A model generated the notes under the pieces. That model was not told the origin of the DNA. It worked only from the letters and a program-made list of their open reading frames with translations, and searched no databases. Made by a program: the position numbers and the translations under genes. From Elysia crispata (Eukaryota; Mollusca; Gastropoda; Plakobranchidae), in contig JAWDGP010004617.1 of the NCBI GenBank assembly GCA_033675545.1, positions 56,001 to 120,000 on the forward strand: 64,000 nt of DNA. Direction: 5' to 3'. Shown here piece after piece: positions 27,827 through 43,590 of the stretch. Numbering within the stretch: position 1 is the stretch's first letter; each line of letters starts with the position of its first letter.

Positions 27827-30800
27827 GTCAATGGCATAAGAAATATCTCTCTAGTTAAAGATAGTGGCATTCTTTGGAAATTTTTCGTTTACATTTTTAT
27901 TAAGATTTCCCTACAATACATGACTCCCATAACACAAACCTTGGTAGTAATGTTAATAAAAGAACCCATGACTTTTGTGTATTTAAGGTGTTTATAACAT
28001 CAACAATCCTGTTAATCAGTTGCGAAAACTTAAACAAAATGTAGACTTTGCTAATCCTTAACTTTGAAGTCAACTTTGGAAGCTACCTAATAGTAATGGG
28101 ATTTTCAGTTGTTAGACTTCAGTTAAGCGCTAGCGAATATCTTGCATTAATATAATTTATCAAAGAGTCATGACTCGGGATTTTTTATAGCGTTTTTCCC
28201 CCCAGCGAGAAATCTGTTTTCGCCCATGGTGGAGGGGGAAGATAAGCACGGCTCTGTTCTGATCAATCCAATATAACCCAGCACCTTCGTTTTACCTGTG
28301 TGGTTTAATATGGCGGACTCACGAAGGTTGTTTGACAAATTTTCCCTCTCTCCCTTCAATGCTGTTAACACCCTTTTTATGTAAAAGAATTCTGAGGGAG
28401 TAACTCAAATGAAGCCAGTGCAAAGGTGGTTCACTTTATATAAGCTCCAGGATTACACGAGTGTTCAGTCAAAACTTGAGAAGCATTGACTCCATACCAG
28501 AGCTCTCTATCGGCAGATGGTTAGATAGATAGGTTTACTCCTGAGAGAGCACCTTCAGGCAGCTGCTACATCGTGTATTCTTATAGCTCTCGGTGTATCA
28601 TGTGGCCTTTGATAGTGCTGTGTTGGATCTGGAAGTCTTATCGTAGAGCTCCTAACGCCGGTAACCAAATCATTTGATAGAATAATAGTCTTTCTGCCCA
28701 CTGCATAACGCTTGATTGGCATGGCGCAAGGTTGGCATAATGGCCTTCATGATTGTGGAGATGGAAAATTATCTTACCTCCTACTTCTTGAAGAGAAGGA
28801 AGTTTTAGTAAGGCTAGGGCTTAGGATGTGTTATAATGATTATTCAGAAAATAGATTTAAATTAAAATGAATTTGTAAATACAGGGTAACGAAGTTGAGA
28901 CGCTATCATTCTCTCGTCTAAAGACGTTATCGCAGAAAAAAAAAGGAAGCAAAAAATTTATTAAAAAAAAAAGAGCATCGGAGAGGAGATAAAGGTTTTT
29001 AAGCAAAAAAGAAAAAAAAACAAACAAACAAAAAAACGAGGATATAGGTTCACAGAAGAAGTAGGCGTAATAAAGAGAACAATATATGTGTGTATGGCAA
29101 TATCACCAGAGTTGCAGCTAGATCTATACATTTTCATGTGATCAGTTTCACTTTTTCAACTGACCAAATTGTGAAACAAAGATAAAGACATAGGTGGAGA
29201 TAGAGATTTTTTTGTCAGAGAAAAAATATTGAAGACATAGGTCAATAGGGAAGAGGTCTAGAGCACTTGAAATCGTCCGGGTTTGATGCTCGTTTAGCTG
29301 TCGTGATGGGCTACCGAAATAGGTTTCTCGTATAGGATAATGGCTCGGCCAGACGCTCAAGGGCCTCCGGGGGAACCGCTCATTAGGGGAGCTTGGCCAG
29401 CCTCCCATAATTGTAAACTTTCACACAGCCAGACAGCAGATGGAACATACGTATGCTGCAGCTTCGACTGTCTCCGGGGAGGTCTGTCTGAAGGGAAAAT
29501 TGCCTTCAGCCTTTCGGGCATAAGCCTACATCTCGTCAAAACTGTTTTAGGGCCACCATAAAACACTGACTGCGCTGGTTAAGTTATTTGATCTTTTAGT
29601 TGTCCCACACGGCCATGCATTTTATTTATTTAAAATATAAGATTTTATTTCCTTTTTTTAGGGCTTCATATCCTCAAAATAAATAGATAGTAACCATCCC
29701 TATCTCATCACTCTAAAAAAACAAAAGAGACATACTGTTTCTCTCTCTCGATCGATATGGCTTGTAAATACAATTATTATATAATCTTTGAGCATTTTGA
29801 TTAATTATGTTCCTAATCTGTTCTTTTAGTTCTAGATATGTTCTTTATCTGTTCTTCCAATTCTTTTGGGGTGCACAATGTTTGTTCTATATTTGTAAAT
29901 TCGACATTAGAAACAATTTTTAGCTTTTCGATTGATTATTCTTTGATGAAGCTTAGCCCGTCCACAGGCTTATTAATTTGGATGTGAAATATTACCCCAC
30001 ACAGGTCGGGCAAAGCGGAACTACTTCGCCGGGGTTGATCTCGATTTGAATTATAACTTTGATAAGTCAGGGAAAAGTCCAGTGGTAGCACCAAATCTTG
30101 GCAAAAATCGTCTAATTTCAATGTCAGTTGAAAGATATAAGAGCATGATTCACAGTTTTTATGTGCATATTTTTTTCAACCATCTAACACTATTAAAAAA
30201 TTACATCAATAGATTACTCGTTTTAATGTTTTCTTTATGAGAATCTAGTGCTAGTGAGACCAGAAATGTGACTTGAACCCTTTTACCCCTTCCCACAAAA
30301 ATTATCTTGACAAGCTCTTGATTTGGGAGACGCAAAATTCGGGAAAAATGAAAAACAGTAAACAAGCAAATTAAAATATTGTACAGGAGTCCCACGAAAA
30401 AAAAATGCACACGTGGTTTTCACAAGCAGAGGACGTTGTCAAATATGACTTGTGACTTTAGTGTTTACGCAAAAAATGCTATTGCAATGATGTGAACAGC
30501 CTCCCCCTCCTCCCATATTTCGACCTTCTATGTAATTATTAGTGTTTGGCATGGTAGTCCAGTCACATGTCATAACATGCAGCTTGGTTCATCTCTGAAG
30601 ACACTTGCCATCTTGTATTTGAAAGTGGGGTTAAGTCTGCAAATGCGGGCAGTAAAAAAAAAGAGATGCAAAACTGGAGCAGAAACGCTTCGGTGCGGAT
30701 AAGAAGGGATTATTATCATGACATTTGTGATGTGCCTCACAGCTTCTAGTTTTATCTGCTTTTTCTCTTTGATAAATTTGACAGAGGAAAACGTAATAGC

Positions 30801-31853
30801 AAAGAAAGAGTTAAGTGGCTATTTCGTATTACAATAATATAATGTAATTCCCACTCACGTGCAAAAATGAATATACAGAACTTAGTATTATAATTTCATT
30901 TAATATTATCATTTTTGTAACCTTTTATTATTTTGAGTTCCGTCATGGCATATGGGTCATGACAAACTCGTGGCACGCAGGGCGTTTTGACAAAATCATA
31001 TTCACCTACAGAATCATGGCTGACAACAAATTTATCAGTATGAGGTGAGCAGATTGCAGTACTCGATAAAAAGCTAAAATGGAATCATGATTATTAGACA
31101 TATTTAAAATTCTTGAGAAAACGTAGAGCTGGAAATTGATTCCAAAAGTTAATTTTGGTTTCTTGCCCTTTTTATTATACAGAATAAAAAGTTAAAGAGT
31201 AAAGAATGAATGGAATTTCTTCTTCTTCAGGATTCGAGAATAAATAGAATCAGGTCCTCTATTTTGTCAAAAAGTTTATACCTGTGAAGAGAGTGAGGAG
31301 TATCTTAAAACTTTTAGCTCATAATTTAAGGGGAACCTCAGTATCATACACGGCAGTCTCCATGACCTTGTTCCAAGAGGTAAAAATAAAAAAAAAACCC
31401 ACCTCCCCCTTGTTATGTATAACTAGTTAAACAAGCCACCTTTTGACTACCTCCGCCCTTAGGGGATTATAACACAGTATCTTAATGATGACCACCTGGT
31501 TCAAAGAGCCCCAAGCTGTCGAGATAAACATTACATGCTCTTCCTTGAGGCCCGGCCGCTACACAGTCTAGTAGAAATCTAGTTATCTAAATGCTACAGC
31601 TCTTCATAATCAACCAAAGAGTTCTTCCTTATTATTGTCGTAAGCTAAAACGCACTGGATAGAATGGTTCTGAGATCAAAACTAATGTCGAGTTTCAGTT
31701 ACGAAAGAAAGAATGTAGGACTGCCTTATCTCGCTATTGTTTGAATAGTGTATGTAGCTTTTACAAATAAACCTTCCATGCTCCTGCGTGTCTGGAGCTG
31801 ATCTCCGATTCCAACACTTAAGGGGAATATCCAAAGCGAAATAAAAAGTAGAC

Positions 31854-31988
<135 letters not shown>

Positions 31989-33076
31989 AATGTGAGTATA
32001 CAGAAAAACACGTGTATAGATGTTATAGACTTGTTTTATGCTCTGTATTACTTATATCCCATCGCCTCTCTAAATCAGTTTTTACTCCTGGGAAAAACAT
32101 CTTAACGTCCAAACCGAAAATAGTTCTGTCAAAAATTAATGAAATTCAACGAATTGGTAACGCTTAACAACTGTGAGACATTTTCCTAATAACTGTGCAA
32201 AATTAATTGACCCCATGTCTTTTGGTTTCATTCAATAATCAGTAGTGTTTCTATCAATTATTATTGTAAACGAATATGCCTTACGTTTGTATTCACTAAA
32301 CGTAGGTGCCGATCTTAAAATATATTAAAGCTTCATAAATTCAAATGATACATTCTCTGTGCGTGGCTCGAAAGATTGTCCCGCATCAATCATTAGATTA
32401 TCTTCAAGTAACAATGGTACAAGAGCGTTATTGTTTAATCGATCCTAACAGTTTCACTGGGTAAGCAACTCTGTTCTGTGACCTAGACAAACTTTTCTAA
32501 TCTTTTTTTTTGGTCAATTCTTCATCAGTCTCGAATGTCTAGCTTCAGTAGAGTCGTGAGAAAAACTGTTCCGGGCACGCCCAAAAAACGGTTGAGCAGG
32601 ATCAGGTTACAGGCTTGTTTGTTGAGTTCCGTATCTCCCTTAGTTTGATTGGCTAAGTCTGCTCCCTTTGTTTCCATCATGCTCTTCCGTAACAGCGTAG
32701 GATTTTACGCAATCAATGGGGGGAAAAAAGGGAGGAGTTCATGAAGATTTGGAGGGTAGAGGGGAGGGTGGGGGGGAGAAGATACGCCCAAACGTTCGAT
32801 AGTAAATAATGATGACGGTGCAGTGCCTTTTTCAGACAACTATTTCGTTTGCTTTCAGCTATTTTTTTCTTTAAGAAAAAATACATTTTATAATAAGTTT
32901 CCCTTCTCAGTGCGACTGTTTATCATGTCGCGGACTTTTTACTTAAAAAAGAAATAAATCATAGGCAATGTAATTCCTCAATTATTGATATCTTAAAGGA
33001 AAAAGTTTTGAAACGCCACCCTCGAAACAGCGATGCAAAACACACCCTTTAATAACTAGTCAAGCGATATTTTATT

Positions 33077-33108
33077 TATATATATATATATATATTTTTT
33101 TTTTTTTT
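33077..33108 (+). repeat. (TA)n followed by a T run
   Basis: About nine TA units, then about 14 T. Confidence 0.9.
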
Positions 33109-36100
33109 AAATAAGCATGACGATTTTACACAAGGAAGCAAAAGATAATTGAAATATCAATTCAGTTTAAAAAAAAATCTCGCAGAGCAAGCCAGACATC
33201 AAAGGAAATTGCTGCGTCCCCCTCACTTCCCTTTAAACGCAAAGGAAATTAGATTATGGGATTTTTAAAACATGAAAGTATAATTTCATAACATTATACA
33301 TGTAATTCTTTAAATTCATGATATGAATGTGTGCAATTACTATCGAAGTTTAATCTCCTTTCTACCACACTTACCCCCGCACCCCATTCTCCCTATCAAA
33401 CAGCCTTGCTCTTTTTGTTCTCTTTCCCCTTTCTGTCCGTATGTCCGTATGTCGGTGCCTGTCTAACTGTCTCTTTATTAAAAGAGAAAAGGAATATGAA
33501 GAGGACTGAATATTGTTCAATTGAGCAATCAAACATGGAGGCAAATTATTTTGAGTTTTATCTTGGGCTGACGTTCCGTTTCGCTTGCGTTGTAAGAAAT
33601 AATGTCAGCGACCCATTTGCAGCCAACCGTTTAAGTTCCTCTTTATTGATTTCAGAATACTGATGTTTTAGCCAGATACATAAATGCCTAATTAGTTGAA
33701 ACTTGAGTTGCATTTTATAGTTTTAATTACATCGTTCTTAAAGCCTAGTTACGTCTGTAGATATTTATGACATCTCCTGTGAAGTGATCATTCGCCGAAC
33801 GCAGTGCAAACCGATCAATACTAATTTGCTCGCAGTGAAAATATGCGGGCAGATAATCTGAAGCATTACTGTGTCAATAGAAGTTATCTCCACTTAAGCC
33901 TGTCCTTGAACTTTGCCGAGGAAGGCTTTTACTGTTGATTTTGTGAGCAAATTATCATATGCAGTTGCCTGCGAATATTTTCTTTGTAATATATGCAGTA
34001 ATCGATATCGCTAGTAGTCAATATGAACATGAATATTGATTGAGCGACAACATACGACAAACAATGTTCAAAGTATTTAAATTGACTTCTTGTGTTCCTG
34101 AAATAGCATCAAATTCTTCCTGTGGTGAGGCCTAATATCAGTTTTGTTTCAGTGGTAAGATAGTGTTCACTTTAAATCGCTGTGTGACTTTGTGAATGTC
34201 TATTTAAGTGTATAAGATAGTGGAAGATTTATGCAGGAAATCTTCCCACGACATGACTTGTTCCGACTGAATATAAAATTTACTTTGATGGTTTCCGTTT
34301 CGGACAAAACTCTGTGTGTGTGTGTCAACAATAGTTGTACTCTGCGGAAATAATGGTATGCAATAATGAACCTATACCAATGGGATACCCCTGCTAACTG
34401 GTTTTTACGCGACTTTTTTTTCCTCGCTAGATATCCCCATACTCAACCCTCCCCCCCCAAAAAAAAAAAAAAAAAAATCTTACGCATAAATTTACACGTT
34501 GCAGTTCGTACTTTTTCTTTCTTCCTTTTTTCGCATGCGTAAAGCCAATTCAAAGATTTCCACTTTTTTGTTATTAAACCCTCACTGTGTGTGATTACAG
34601 CGATTTCAGCCTGCCATTTTCGTCGCTTTTGAGGCGCTTGAGTTGATTCTGATGTTAGCCTTTGAAAGAAATAAAAAGGCAAAAAAAAAAAAAAAAATCT
34701 ATAATTGCTACCTCTGCGTAATTCATGTCTTAGTGAAGTAAGTTCCCCGAGAGGTTTTAGCACAGACCGGAGACGTCATGCTATCAGCGATATTCAAGAC
34801 GCAGTTCCGCCCGATAGATTAGTCAGTTCCATTAGTCAAGCGTGAGTCGGGAAGTCGAAACCACTAGGAGAGTGCAGTGAGCATAGACCACTATTGTCAG
34901 AGATGCTGGGAGCAGTAAAAACTTCGAATCTTTCATACTAGAGATAAAGTCACGCCTCTAGTTCTATACCCAGAGTTTATCTTTTGATGTCCAACTGTCG
35001 TTTAGTGGAAACAGAATCTGAAGTAGGATTCCTAATTCTCTTCTCAACTCTTAACTACACGGATGAAAACTGTACGAAAAGACCAAAGCAGAGATTTTTA
35101 AAATATCTTTTTTTTTTTTTTTATATACTATTTTTTGGCGATATGATTAATGAAAAGATATTATGCCAATGTAAAATTCGTCAAAAGCACGTTTTTCCTT
35201 CTTCATTTAGGTTTTTTCTTTTTTTTTGGGAAAAAAAAGGGGGGGGGGGGTGGTATTTTTACCTAATGCTAGAATGGTATGTTATCGATAATATCATTCA
35301 ACAATATCAAATTTCTGTTAGTCTGAGGGATCGGCGCCACTGCTGTTATCAGTTTAGTTATTTGAGTTTTACCTTCACAAGAATAGCACTGTTGGAGCTG
35401 CAGGGGGATTTTCGCGCTGAATGTACTATTTATGATAAATAATTAACGTCGGTGACAGCTTCTTCTACAGTTTGCGTCTATCTCTTGCCGTAGAACACAG
35501 TCATATAATTTGCGGGACCCTATTGTTTATGATTTTATTATGGCAGCGCCGGTAACTGTATGATCCGAGAAGCGCGTCGCTTGAGAGAGCAGCAGTGATG
35601 GCTACATAACACCAGCAAGGATTAAAATCAACTGCTAAAACTGATCAATGATACCTTAGATAGTATTAAACTTGTACAGATCATAACTAACTTGATGAGG
35701 GTGATTGTCGATGGTTGCGATATCCGTTTCATTTCAAATTTTATGTAAAGGTCCACAGTAATAACGGACTGACAAGTGATGAAAAGCTGATAACAGATAA
35801 CACCATAGCAACACTGTTTGAGCGACAGAAGAACTGCAAACTTTCAGATTTATAAAAGAAGTGAAGAAAACCATGTTAAAAATACAATAATTAGAACGTT
35901 ACATTAGTTTTGTCTAATGCTTTGAAGCGTTGAAAGTTTGCAATTTTCGTAAATATACGTAAATATATTAAAGATTTCTGAAGGTTTGCTTTTGTTACAA
36001 AAGTAATCCTACAAAGAAAGCGTTTTTGTATTTGTTTAACTGAGTGGTTATTGCAGAACTGGAAATGAAGATTTTGTGGACAAAAAAAAAATCTAACACA

Positions 36101-36639
36101 TGGGTAAGCTATACATTATGGGTTTTCCACTTAGTTTCTGTTTGTTTTATAATGTTGTTAGCTTTGTTTGAGTGCATTTTGTCCCTGGCCGATGTCCATT
36201 CTGTTTGAAAAAATCAGGCCAGCATTAGTTATTTTCTACAAACTGAGGCCGAACTGTGCACGCGCACGCATGCAAGAATTCTTCAGAATGAAAGAATACC
36301 ATTTATGCCTAATGTGCGTCAAGATACAATTCAGCACACCACCACCACATTCTCAGCTACCCCCACCAGTGATGGCATCATTCTTCTCCCCGTAATTCTT
36401 TACCTCTTCTCTTTCGCTGTTGAATTTTTTACACGACACCGCAAATGTTTTTTTCCCCTCAGTATTTATCTCTATCCACAAGCCCACAACTATGTCAGCA
36501 TTAGCAGCATCAGCATCAGCAATAGCTGGAAAGCGCTCCTTTCTTCTTCCCCTCTATAGAAAGGGCACGGGAGAACACTGCAAGGCACAGCCCAGGGAGG
36601 AATCGATCGCTCCACCCTCCCTATCCAGTTGTATGGATG

Positions 36640-36683
36640 TGTGGTGGTGGTGATGATGATGGTGGTGGTGGTGGTGGTGATGG
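36640..36683 (+). repeat. GGT/GAT trinucleotide repeat
   Basis: Short interrupted array of GGT and GAT units. Confidence 0.9.
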
Positions 36684-37087
36684 AAGTAAAAGCGTCTGTA
36701 TGTTAGTGCGTCCACCAGCCCTTGTGTGTAGGCCTACAAACATTGATCGCCGGCCCTCAAGGTATTCTCCTCCTGGTTCCCTCCACTGAGCATAATTGAA
36801 TTTTCCTTCCATTTCACACAGTTAGTTCTGACACCCTGGAACCGTGTCCTCATCTTCTTCTCATCTTGCACCTTCGGTGATCGTGGCTCTTCTAGGTGTG
36901 AGTTTCCTCGGAGGATGGGCTAAGGGACTGACGAAGGAAAAAAGAGGAAGAAAGAAATAGATATGAAGGGAGGGGGATATTTCATCTATAAAATCGATGG
37001 AATTAAGGTCGTGCCGGGGACATCATGATGTAGGACATAGGGAGTAGTTGCTTAGGCTATTAGAAAGAAAGTGTGTGTGAGTAGCCA

Positions 37088-37216
<129 letters not shown>

Positions 37217-40200
37217 TCCGCATTTACATGTAAAATGTCAATAGAAGCTCCGAAAAGTTGAAAGACATTCACAAAAAAATTATAATAACAAACTGAAAAA
37301 AATCAAAACAAAACAATGAAAGAAACAAAAACACATACAATCGAACAAACCGAACACGCTCAAAATTATCAAAAATCACATTATGAAAACAAAACAAAGT
37401 TCCTATTAATATACATTTTAGACAATGTTTAAAAGGTAGAAACACAGACAGACACCCACAGACTGGGATTAATCAACCATTATGAACAGAGAAAAGTAAT
37501 AGAGAAACCAGATAGATCTTTTCTGAAAAAAGAATATATCAACAGTTCCTTCATAGCTGCCTGAGGAATGGAGTTTGACAGGTTGCATTTTTCCTATATG
37601 TGCTGAGGCCTTGTCAAGGTCTTACGACGCCAGAAGAATGAATGGTTTTGCTTTAACACAATCGCCTTTCCTTTCTCCTGGTGGTTGATAAATGTGGTTT
37701 CTTAAAATTCGTGAAATGCTTGAGTGAAGTGTCTTTTTTTAAGTCTTATATAACTTCATCAGTAAAAATTGACCATGCTGCTTCAGTTTGTCATATATCA
37801 TTCCCTCCTCCCCCCCCTACACATACTCACTCACTCTCACTTTCTCTCTATTTATTCACTTACTCTATCCAACTATAGTTGCACGGTCTCTTTCTTAATC
37901 ATTTTATTTCGTATTTTTCGTTGGCTTGTGTACATAAAAAAAAACTAAACAAAACAAAACACCAAAAAAAAAAAAAAACAACAAAAAAACAATAAAACAA
38001 CCTTTTCTCTTTTTTTTCTTTCTAAATTTAAAAATAGTGTTAACCGGAAGTCGCATTTTTTGTTTTGTTTCAGTCATCGTTACATGGCGCTGTAGCTGTC
38101 TTACATTTTTGACCCCCCCCTCCCCCAACTCGATTCAACAAGACAACCCCAGATCCTGAGTTTCATTCCTGCCAATCGGTGCCTGTTGCCACCTGATAAT
38201 TTAAAGCCTGTAAGGTGTGAACACCATTGATAGGTTGAATTCCACGGCCACGCCATGAACAGGGCAAGGCACCGGGGCTGACTAGGCTATAGGGTAACGG
38301 TTGTAGATCTGCACAGTATGCCCGGGAAATCTTCTTCACCCCTTGCGTTTACTAGACAGGGAGTCTGGGATGTCAGGAGCACCTTTATCTCTCGCCAGTG
38401 CTTTTATGGCCTGTGTGTTCTGTAAGGATAGAGAAATAACGGGAATGCCCTAAGTGAAATGGGGATTCGTTGGCGGCTTAAAAGCGAGATCGGATCTTTA
38501 TTTTTTATACCGTATTTTTCTTTGTAATATCGATTGAAACTATGAACGAACTGATACGAAATTCAAGCTGATAATTTGATAGAAAGGTAAATGAGTTTAT
38601 TTGCTCCTGCTCTTCGGACGCAATACAGTGTTGACCAGTAGAATAAGGGATTATTTTGAGTGTGATCGTGCATTTAATTTCCTCTGCAAAGTTTCATTCT
38701 TGCTAAATAGGAGCTTTACTGAAATGCGTCCGAATTTGCTCAGTCAAACCCAGTCCAGAAAAGAGAGGGAGAAAAACAGAGGGCCGGCAGGGGGGAGTCA
38801 AGGGAAGAAAACAGCCTTCACTTGTTCATAGAAAATCGTCACTTGCTTTAAAAAAAATGAAAATAAAAAAGAGCACTCTCTTCTACCAGTAGATCGCCGG
38901 CTGAGCTTGGTTCTTCTAGGTTTCAACCTCTTATCTCCCAGCCACGCTTTATTTGTTTATTTAGCCCCGGTCTGATTTTATAGACTGGTGCGACGTGAGC
39001 AGAAAAAAAGCTCAAGATGAGACCGGTTTGCTCACCCTCCCCGCACCACCCATTTCCTTTGCCCGTTTTAAACTTGAGGAGACTTTTGCGAAAGTGAAGA
39101 GACAAGACACGCAAGTCAAGATTTCTTGAGATTGAGAGTTAAGTAACTCTGTGGTATGAGTGTTAAAATGCCTCTCTCTTTTCAATATCCTGACAGTCCA
39201 GGAGGCAAATTTGTAACTTGCATATTTTTTTCTCTTCTATTCTCTGATAATTATCAATGAAACGAGATTATCTTATAGCTTGAACAAAAGTAGACCTACA
39301 CCTTATCTGGTCGCTTATACTTGGCTTGACCTGATTCGGGACTCTCGTTGAATTGAGGTGTCTAATACTTTTTTTTTTGTTTTTATTTCATTTGCAAATG
39401 AGAGCTGATGTTGAATTGTTATTATTTCTCTTTTTGGGCGAATTTACTTTTTTAAACAAATAAGGTTAATCCTCGTAGTGCCTTTGCCAGATTCTTTACT
39501 TTAAGGGGACACATTGAGATGTATAAAATCGTGACAGGAAATACGGGGTATACCATTTTAACCGCATTCTCTTTTTTGAATGCGAGGTGACAGACGATTG
39601 GCAATTCAAGCTTATTGTAGAACCAAGAAAAGTATATGGCTATTCTTAAAGGATAGAAATTATCTTTCAAATTCATCACATACCAATCCTTTTACGTGTC
39701 TAACATATTTGAATTCTTATAAAAGCGCTTGCTTCTGAGGAATTTGTATTCCCTTTTCATAGCTAGTATTCTGATGCAAGAGTGTAAAACGTATAAATTA
39801 TTCATCACAATTGTGAACAAATCTCCACTCGAAAATGGATATGCGGTTGCGAATATTTTAAAGGCGGTTTGCTTGAGATACGATACTTCTTTCCTGAAAC
39901 CGATTGTTAAATTGCATGATGCAGGGAACCTCTTTTTCTGTTCGGCGATGATCATTTTAGCATATTTGGAGCTGCATTTTGGTGTATCTATCGTGATGGA
40001 GACGACCGGCGCTTCTTTTATCAATCTCTTTTCCTACTATTTTCATCATTGCATTCATTCACAATTTCACACAATTTTCTTTCCTTTTTCTTTTTCCCCT
40101 TTGAGTTTTATTGTTGTCTATTAATCTATAATTATGTAAATCTTTGCTTTCCTCCCCTTCTGATTTCCAAATAACTGCGCACTTAACCCCTTCTTCTGTA

Positions 40201-42792
40201 CTCATTCCCACTCTTTCGGACATATTGAATCACATCCGCACGCCAACCTATCGGGATGTCGTTTTTCTTGGGTTTTTTTTTTCTTCTATTCTACTCATTT
40301 TTGAAAAAATGATATTTGAAAAAAAAAGAGAAAAAAAAGCAGATCTAAATGCACATCCCAACCAGATGTTACATGGTGATCTGAAACCTTGTTTTGCATT
40401 ATATGGGCATTCTCTCTACAATAGGTTTTTTGTTAATCTGGTTTAGGACGAGACCCATTATTGTGATATTCACAACCGGCGCTCATCATAATGTATAGCA
40501 TTGTCTCCAATGTTTCAGGCAGCAAAAAAAGATCAAGAACAGTGCTTTTTGCAGAAAAAAATGATTCTTATAATCATCGGCTCAATCATCAGTTGAAAAA
40601 AAAACAAAAAACAAGAAAACCTCTGTACGCTTGGTCTATCAGAGAATAGGGAGAAAACAATTATTATAATCTCAGTTTGCCTCACATAGCTTAGTCACAA
40701 AAATATGATTGTTGTGAGATATACAACGTGTGTAAGGGCATTATTACTGCTCCTGCATGCTGGGAGTAATAGTCCCTAATTCATGTAACAGTTGCGGCTC
40801 ATTCGTGGGCTGAGAGAAAACCCGACTCTCTTTTTATCGTTTATTTATAAGCGGCTTTTACATCGCACTAGTACATTCTCTTTTACTTTAATGCGCAAGA
40901 CTACTGGTTTTTTTTTTTCCCTTTTATTTCAAAGTTAAGTCACCATCAAAATGACTTACAGTTCATCAAGTTGATAATTATTTGCTCTTCATGTTTTAGA
41001 TAGTCAAAATTTAACTACCCGAAAATTCTGAGAATAGAAAGTCATTGAAAGTAATATATTAGTTTGTAGCATTACTCGCTTTGAAGAATTAATTTTCAGT
41101 GGCTTCCCCAAAAGACACACACACATACAATACATTATTTAACTCAGGTTGGGATGCTTTTCGTATAGTAAAGACATGTTGAATTGATTCATGCTGCCAT
41201 CATAATCGTTTTGTAAATGTTCGAAATACTGGGCTCCATGTCCGTGAGTTTCATCTTTGGCCCGAATGAATACCAGCCTGTGATTTCCTCATTCCAGCTG
41301 CAGCTGTGTCCTACCTTTTAGTCTGATTTCCCCACCACTAATAATGTCTGTATCCCATTCCAAGAGAAATATTACTTTTCTATGCATCTCAGAGATAATG
41401 AGATAAAGCATGTCGAGGGAAATATTTTTCCATGCTGTTATGCTTGCTATAGACAAGACAATAGACTGCTCACTTATGTCTTTATCATAACCTCGCCAAG
41501 AACTTTTCCCCAGAACTTTCTTCTGTATTATTATGTATATCATTCCTCATGTGAAGATGTATTACATGGCAAAGCTTCATGCAAGCCTGCATTTCAAAAA
41601 GCGGCGTGCCGAGATTACTCGATGGCGGGGGCAAAGAAATTGCAAGTCATTGAAGAAATTGAAAAAAAAATTACGCACGAATCCTTACTAACAAGTTAAA
41701 AAAGCATTGTATTTTATTATCAACGAAGGCAGTCTATGATCCGTAAAACTATCATTATGTTGAACGATGTTTTCTGGCGCAACACGTCACTATGGTAACA
41801 TTTACGTCCTGGTTGCGATTCTATTAATGATGACTTTCATAATATTATACACGCTTCATACCCTTTTCATTCAAAAGCATTCAACCGTTTCTTTTAAGTG
41901 AAAGTTTTAAAGAAAAAAAATAGCCGAATGCTTACTGCTTTTACATAATGTGAGGTCGAATAGTAAATATGACGTTTTGACTTCGATGGTAAAATCTTAG
42001 ACTGTTAAGATGAGACCACTGGCAGGTCACGTTTTGCCTTTCTTATTACCTTTTGCTTCATTTCAATGTTGTTTTTATTAACGCTCACAACGCTGATAGA
42101 GGTTTAGGGGTCATGAAATAAATTGGAACTACTGCTTTTTTAAAATGCTGCCCAATGGACTGTCATTTACTTACATTTATATTTAAAGAACTTTTACAAT
42201 ATGAAATATAATCAAGAAATTTCCACTGTACGCTACATTTGCCGAAAAGCTTCTTCTATTATCTTACCTCCTAATTACATTTTATGTTATTTTTTTTTTT
42301 AATTCCAGTCATCCATGAATGTAATGAAACTTCTTCCATGAGGTCATCCAGCAACCTTAGCAAAGAAAAGGGGCACACAATACACAACTTTTGGAGCAAT
42401 TGGCTGCCTTTTGCAAACCGCACAATGCTATATGTTTAAAGCATTATATTTCCATCGACTATTATTATATATTTCAACAAACCCCCAGTGTTTGTTGAGG
42501 AGATTAAAAGTTATCGTTCTCTGGGATTTCGACATGTTCAGTCGCCGTGTGCTTTTTTCCGTTTTCAATATAGCCATTCGTGGAATTCTATTAAATTTAA
42601 AGGTATTCGTGGGAAAGGCAACAGATAAGAGAAGCAAAGGTGGTGTATCTACAGATGATATTGCTGCTGTTGTTGCACTTTTCCGTATTTTGAAATAAAA
42701 ATATCCAGACACCGACATTAATTTTGATAAAGTTTAAACAAAAAGAAAGACCTCTCTCTGAATTAACAAAAATAATTGAAATTTGTTCCTTA

Positions 42793-43004
<212 letters not shown>

Positions 43005-43493
43005 TCCCTTCATTTATTTATATATTTTTGTAAGTTTGCAGCCAGATGCAGTGGTCAGTCAGACCTCGAGGGCTGCTTCTCATCTTCCTTGTTTTCATCT
43101 CCAGACGTGTGGTTTGTTTACTCCCAACTTGGGACCTGGCCAAATCTTCGCCAGGATCGAACTTCTGCAGGCTTGCTAGCTGCTTCCGAATTTATTGTCT
43201 AGCTTATAGCTAGTTTGTCGTCACTCAACGCAGCTCTTCTGGCACTCGTATATCTTTCTCGGGTGAAAATTGAAGCATGCGAATACGGAAAAGATCAAAA
43301 GCTATCTGTGGAAATAAAGGAATTGAATTTTCAATTTCTGTGCTTGGTCTATCATTACAATAGCATACTTTCTCGATGTCCCTTCAACAGTCCAGGCTTT
43401 TATAACCATGCTTCCTCAGATTGTTAAAGCCTGAATGCCGATCTCCAAACAGCAAGGTGGGGAAACAGGGGGAGGGGGGGGGAGGAGAGAGAA

Positions 43494-43497
<4 letters not shown>

Positions 43498-43586
<89 letters not shown>
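43498..43586 (+). repeat. (GA)n microsatellite
   Basis: Pure GA run, preceded by a G-rich patch at 43467-43485. Confidence 0.98.

Positions 43587-43590
<4 letters not shown>

Noticed and set aside
38120..38345. GC-richer patch with GAGTTTCATTCC resembling a degenerate SINE box B
   Set aside because: No box A at a suitable distance, no tail and no target duplication visible; too weak to call.
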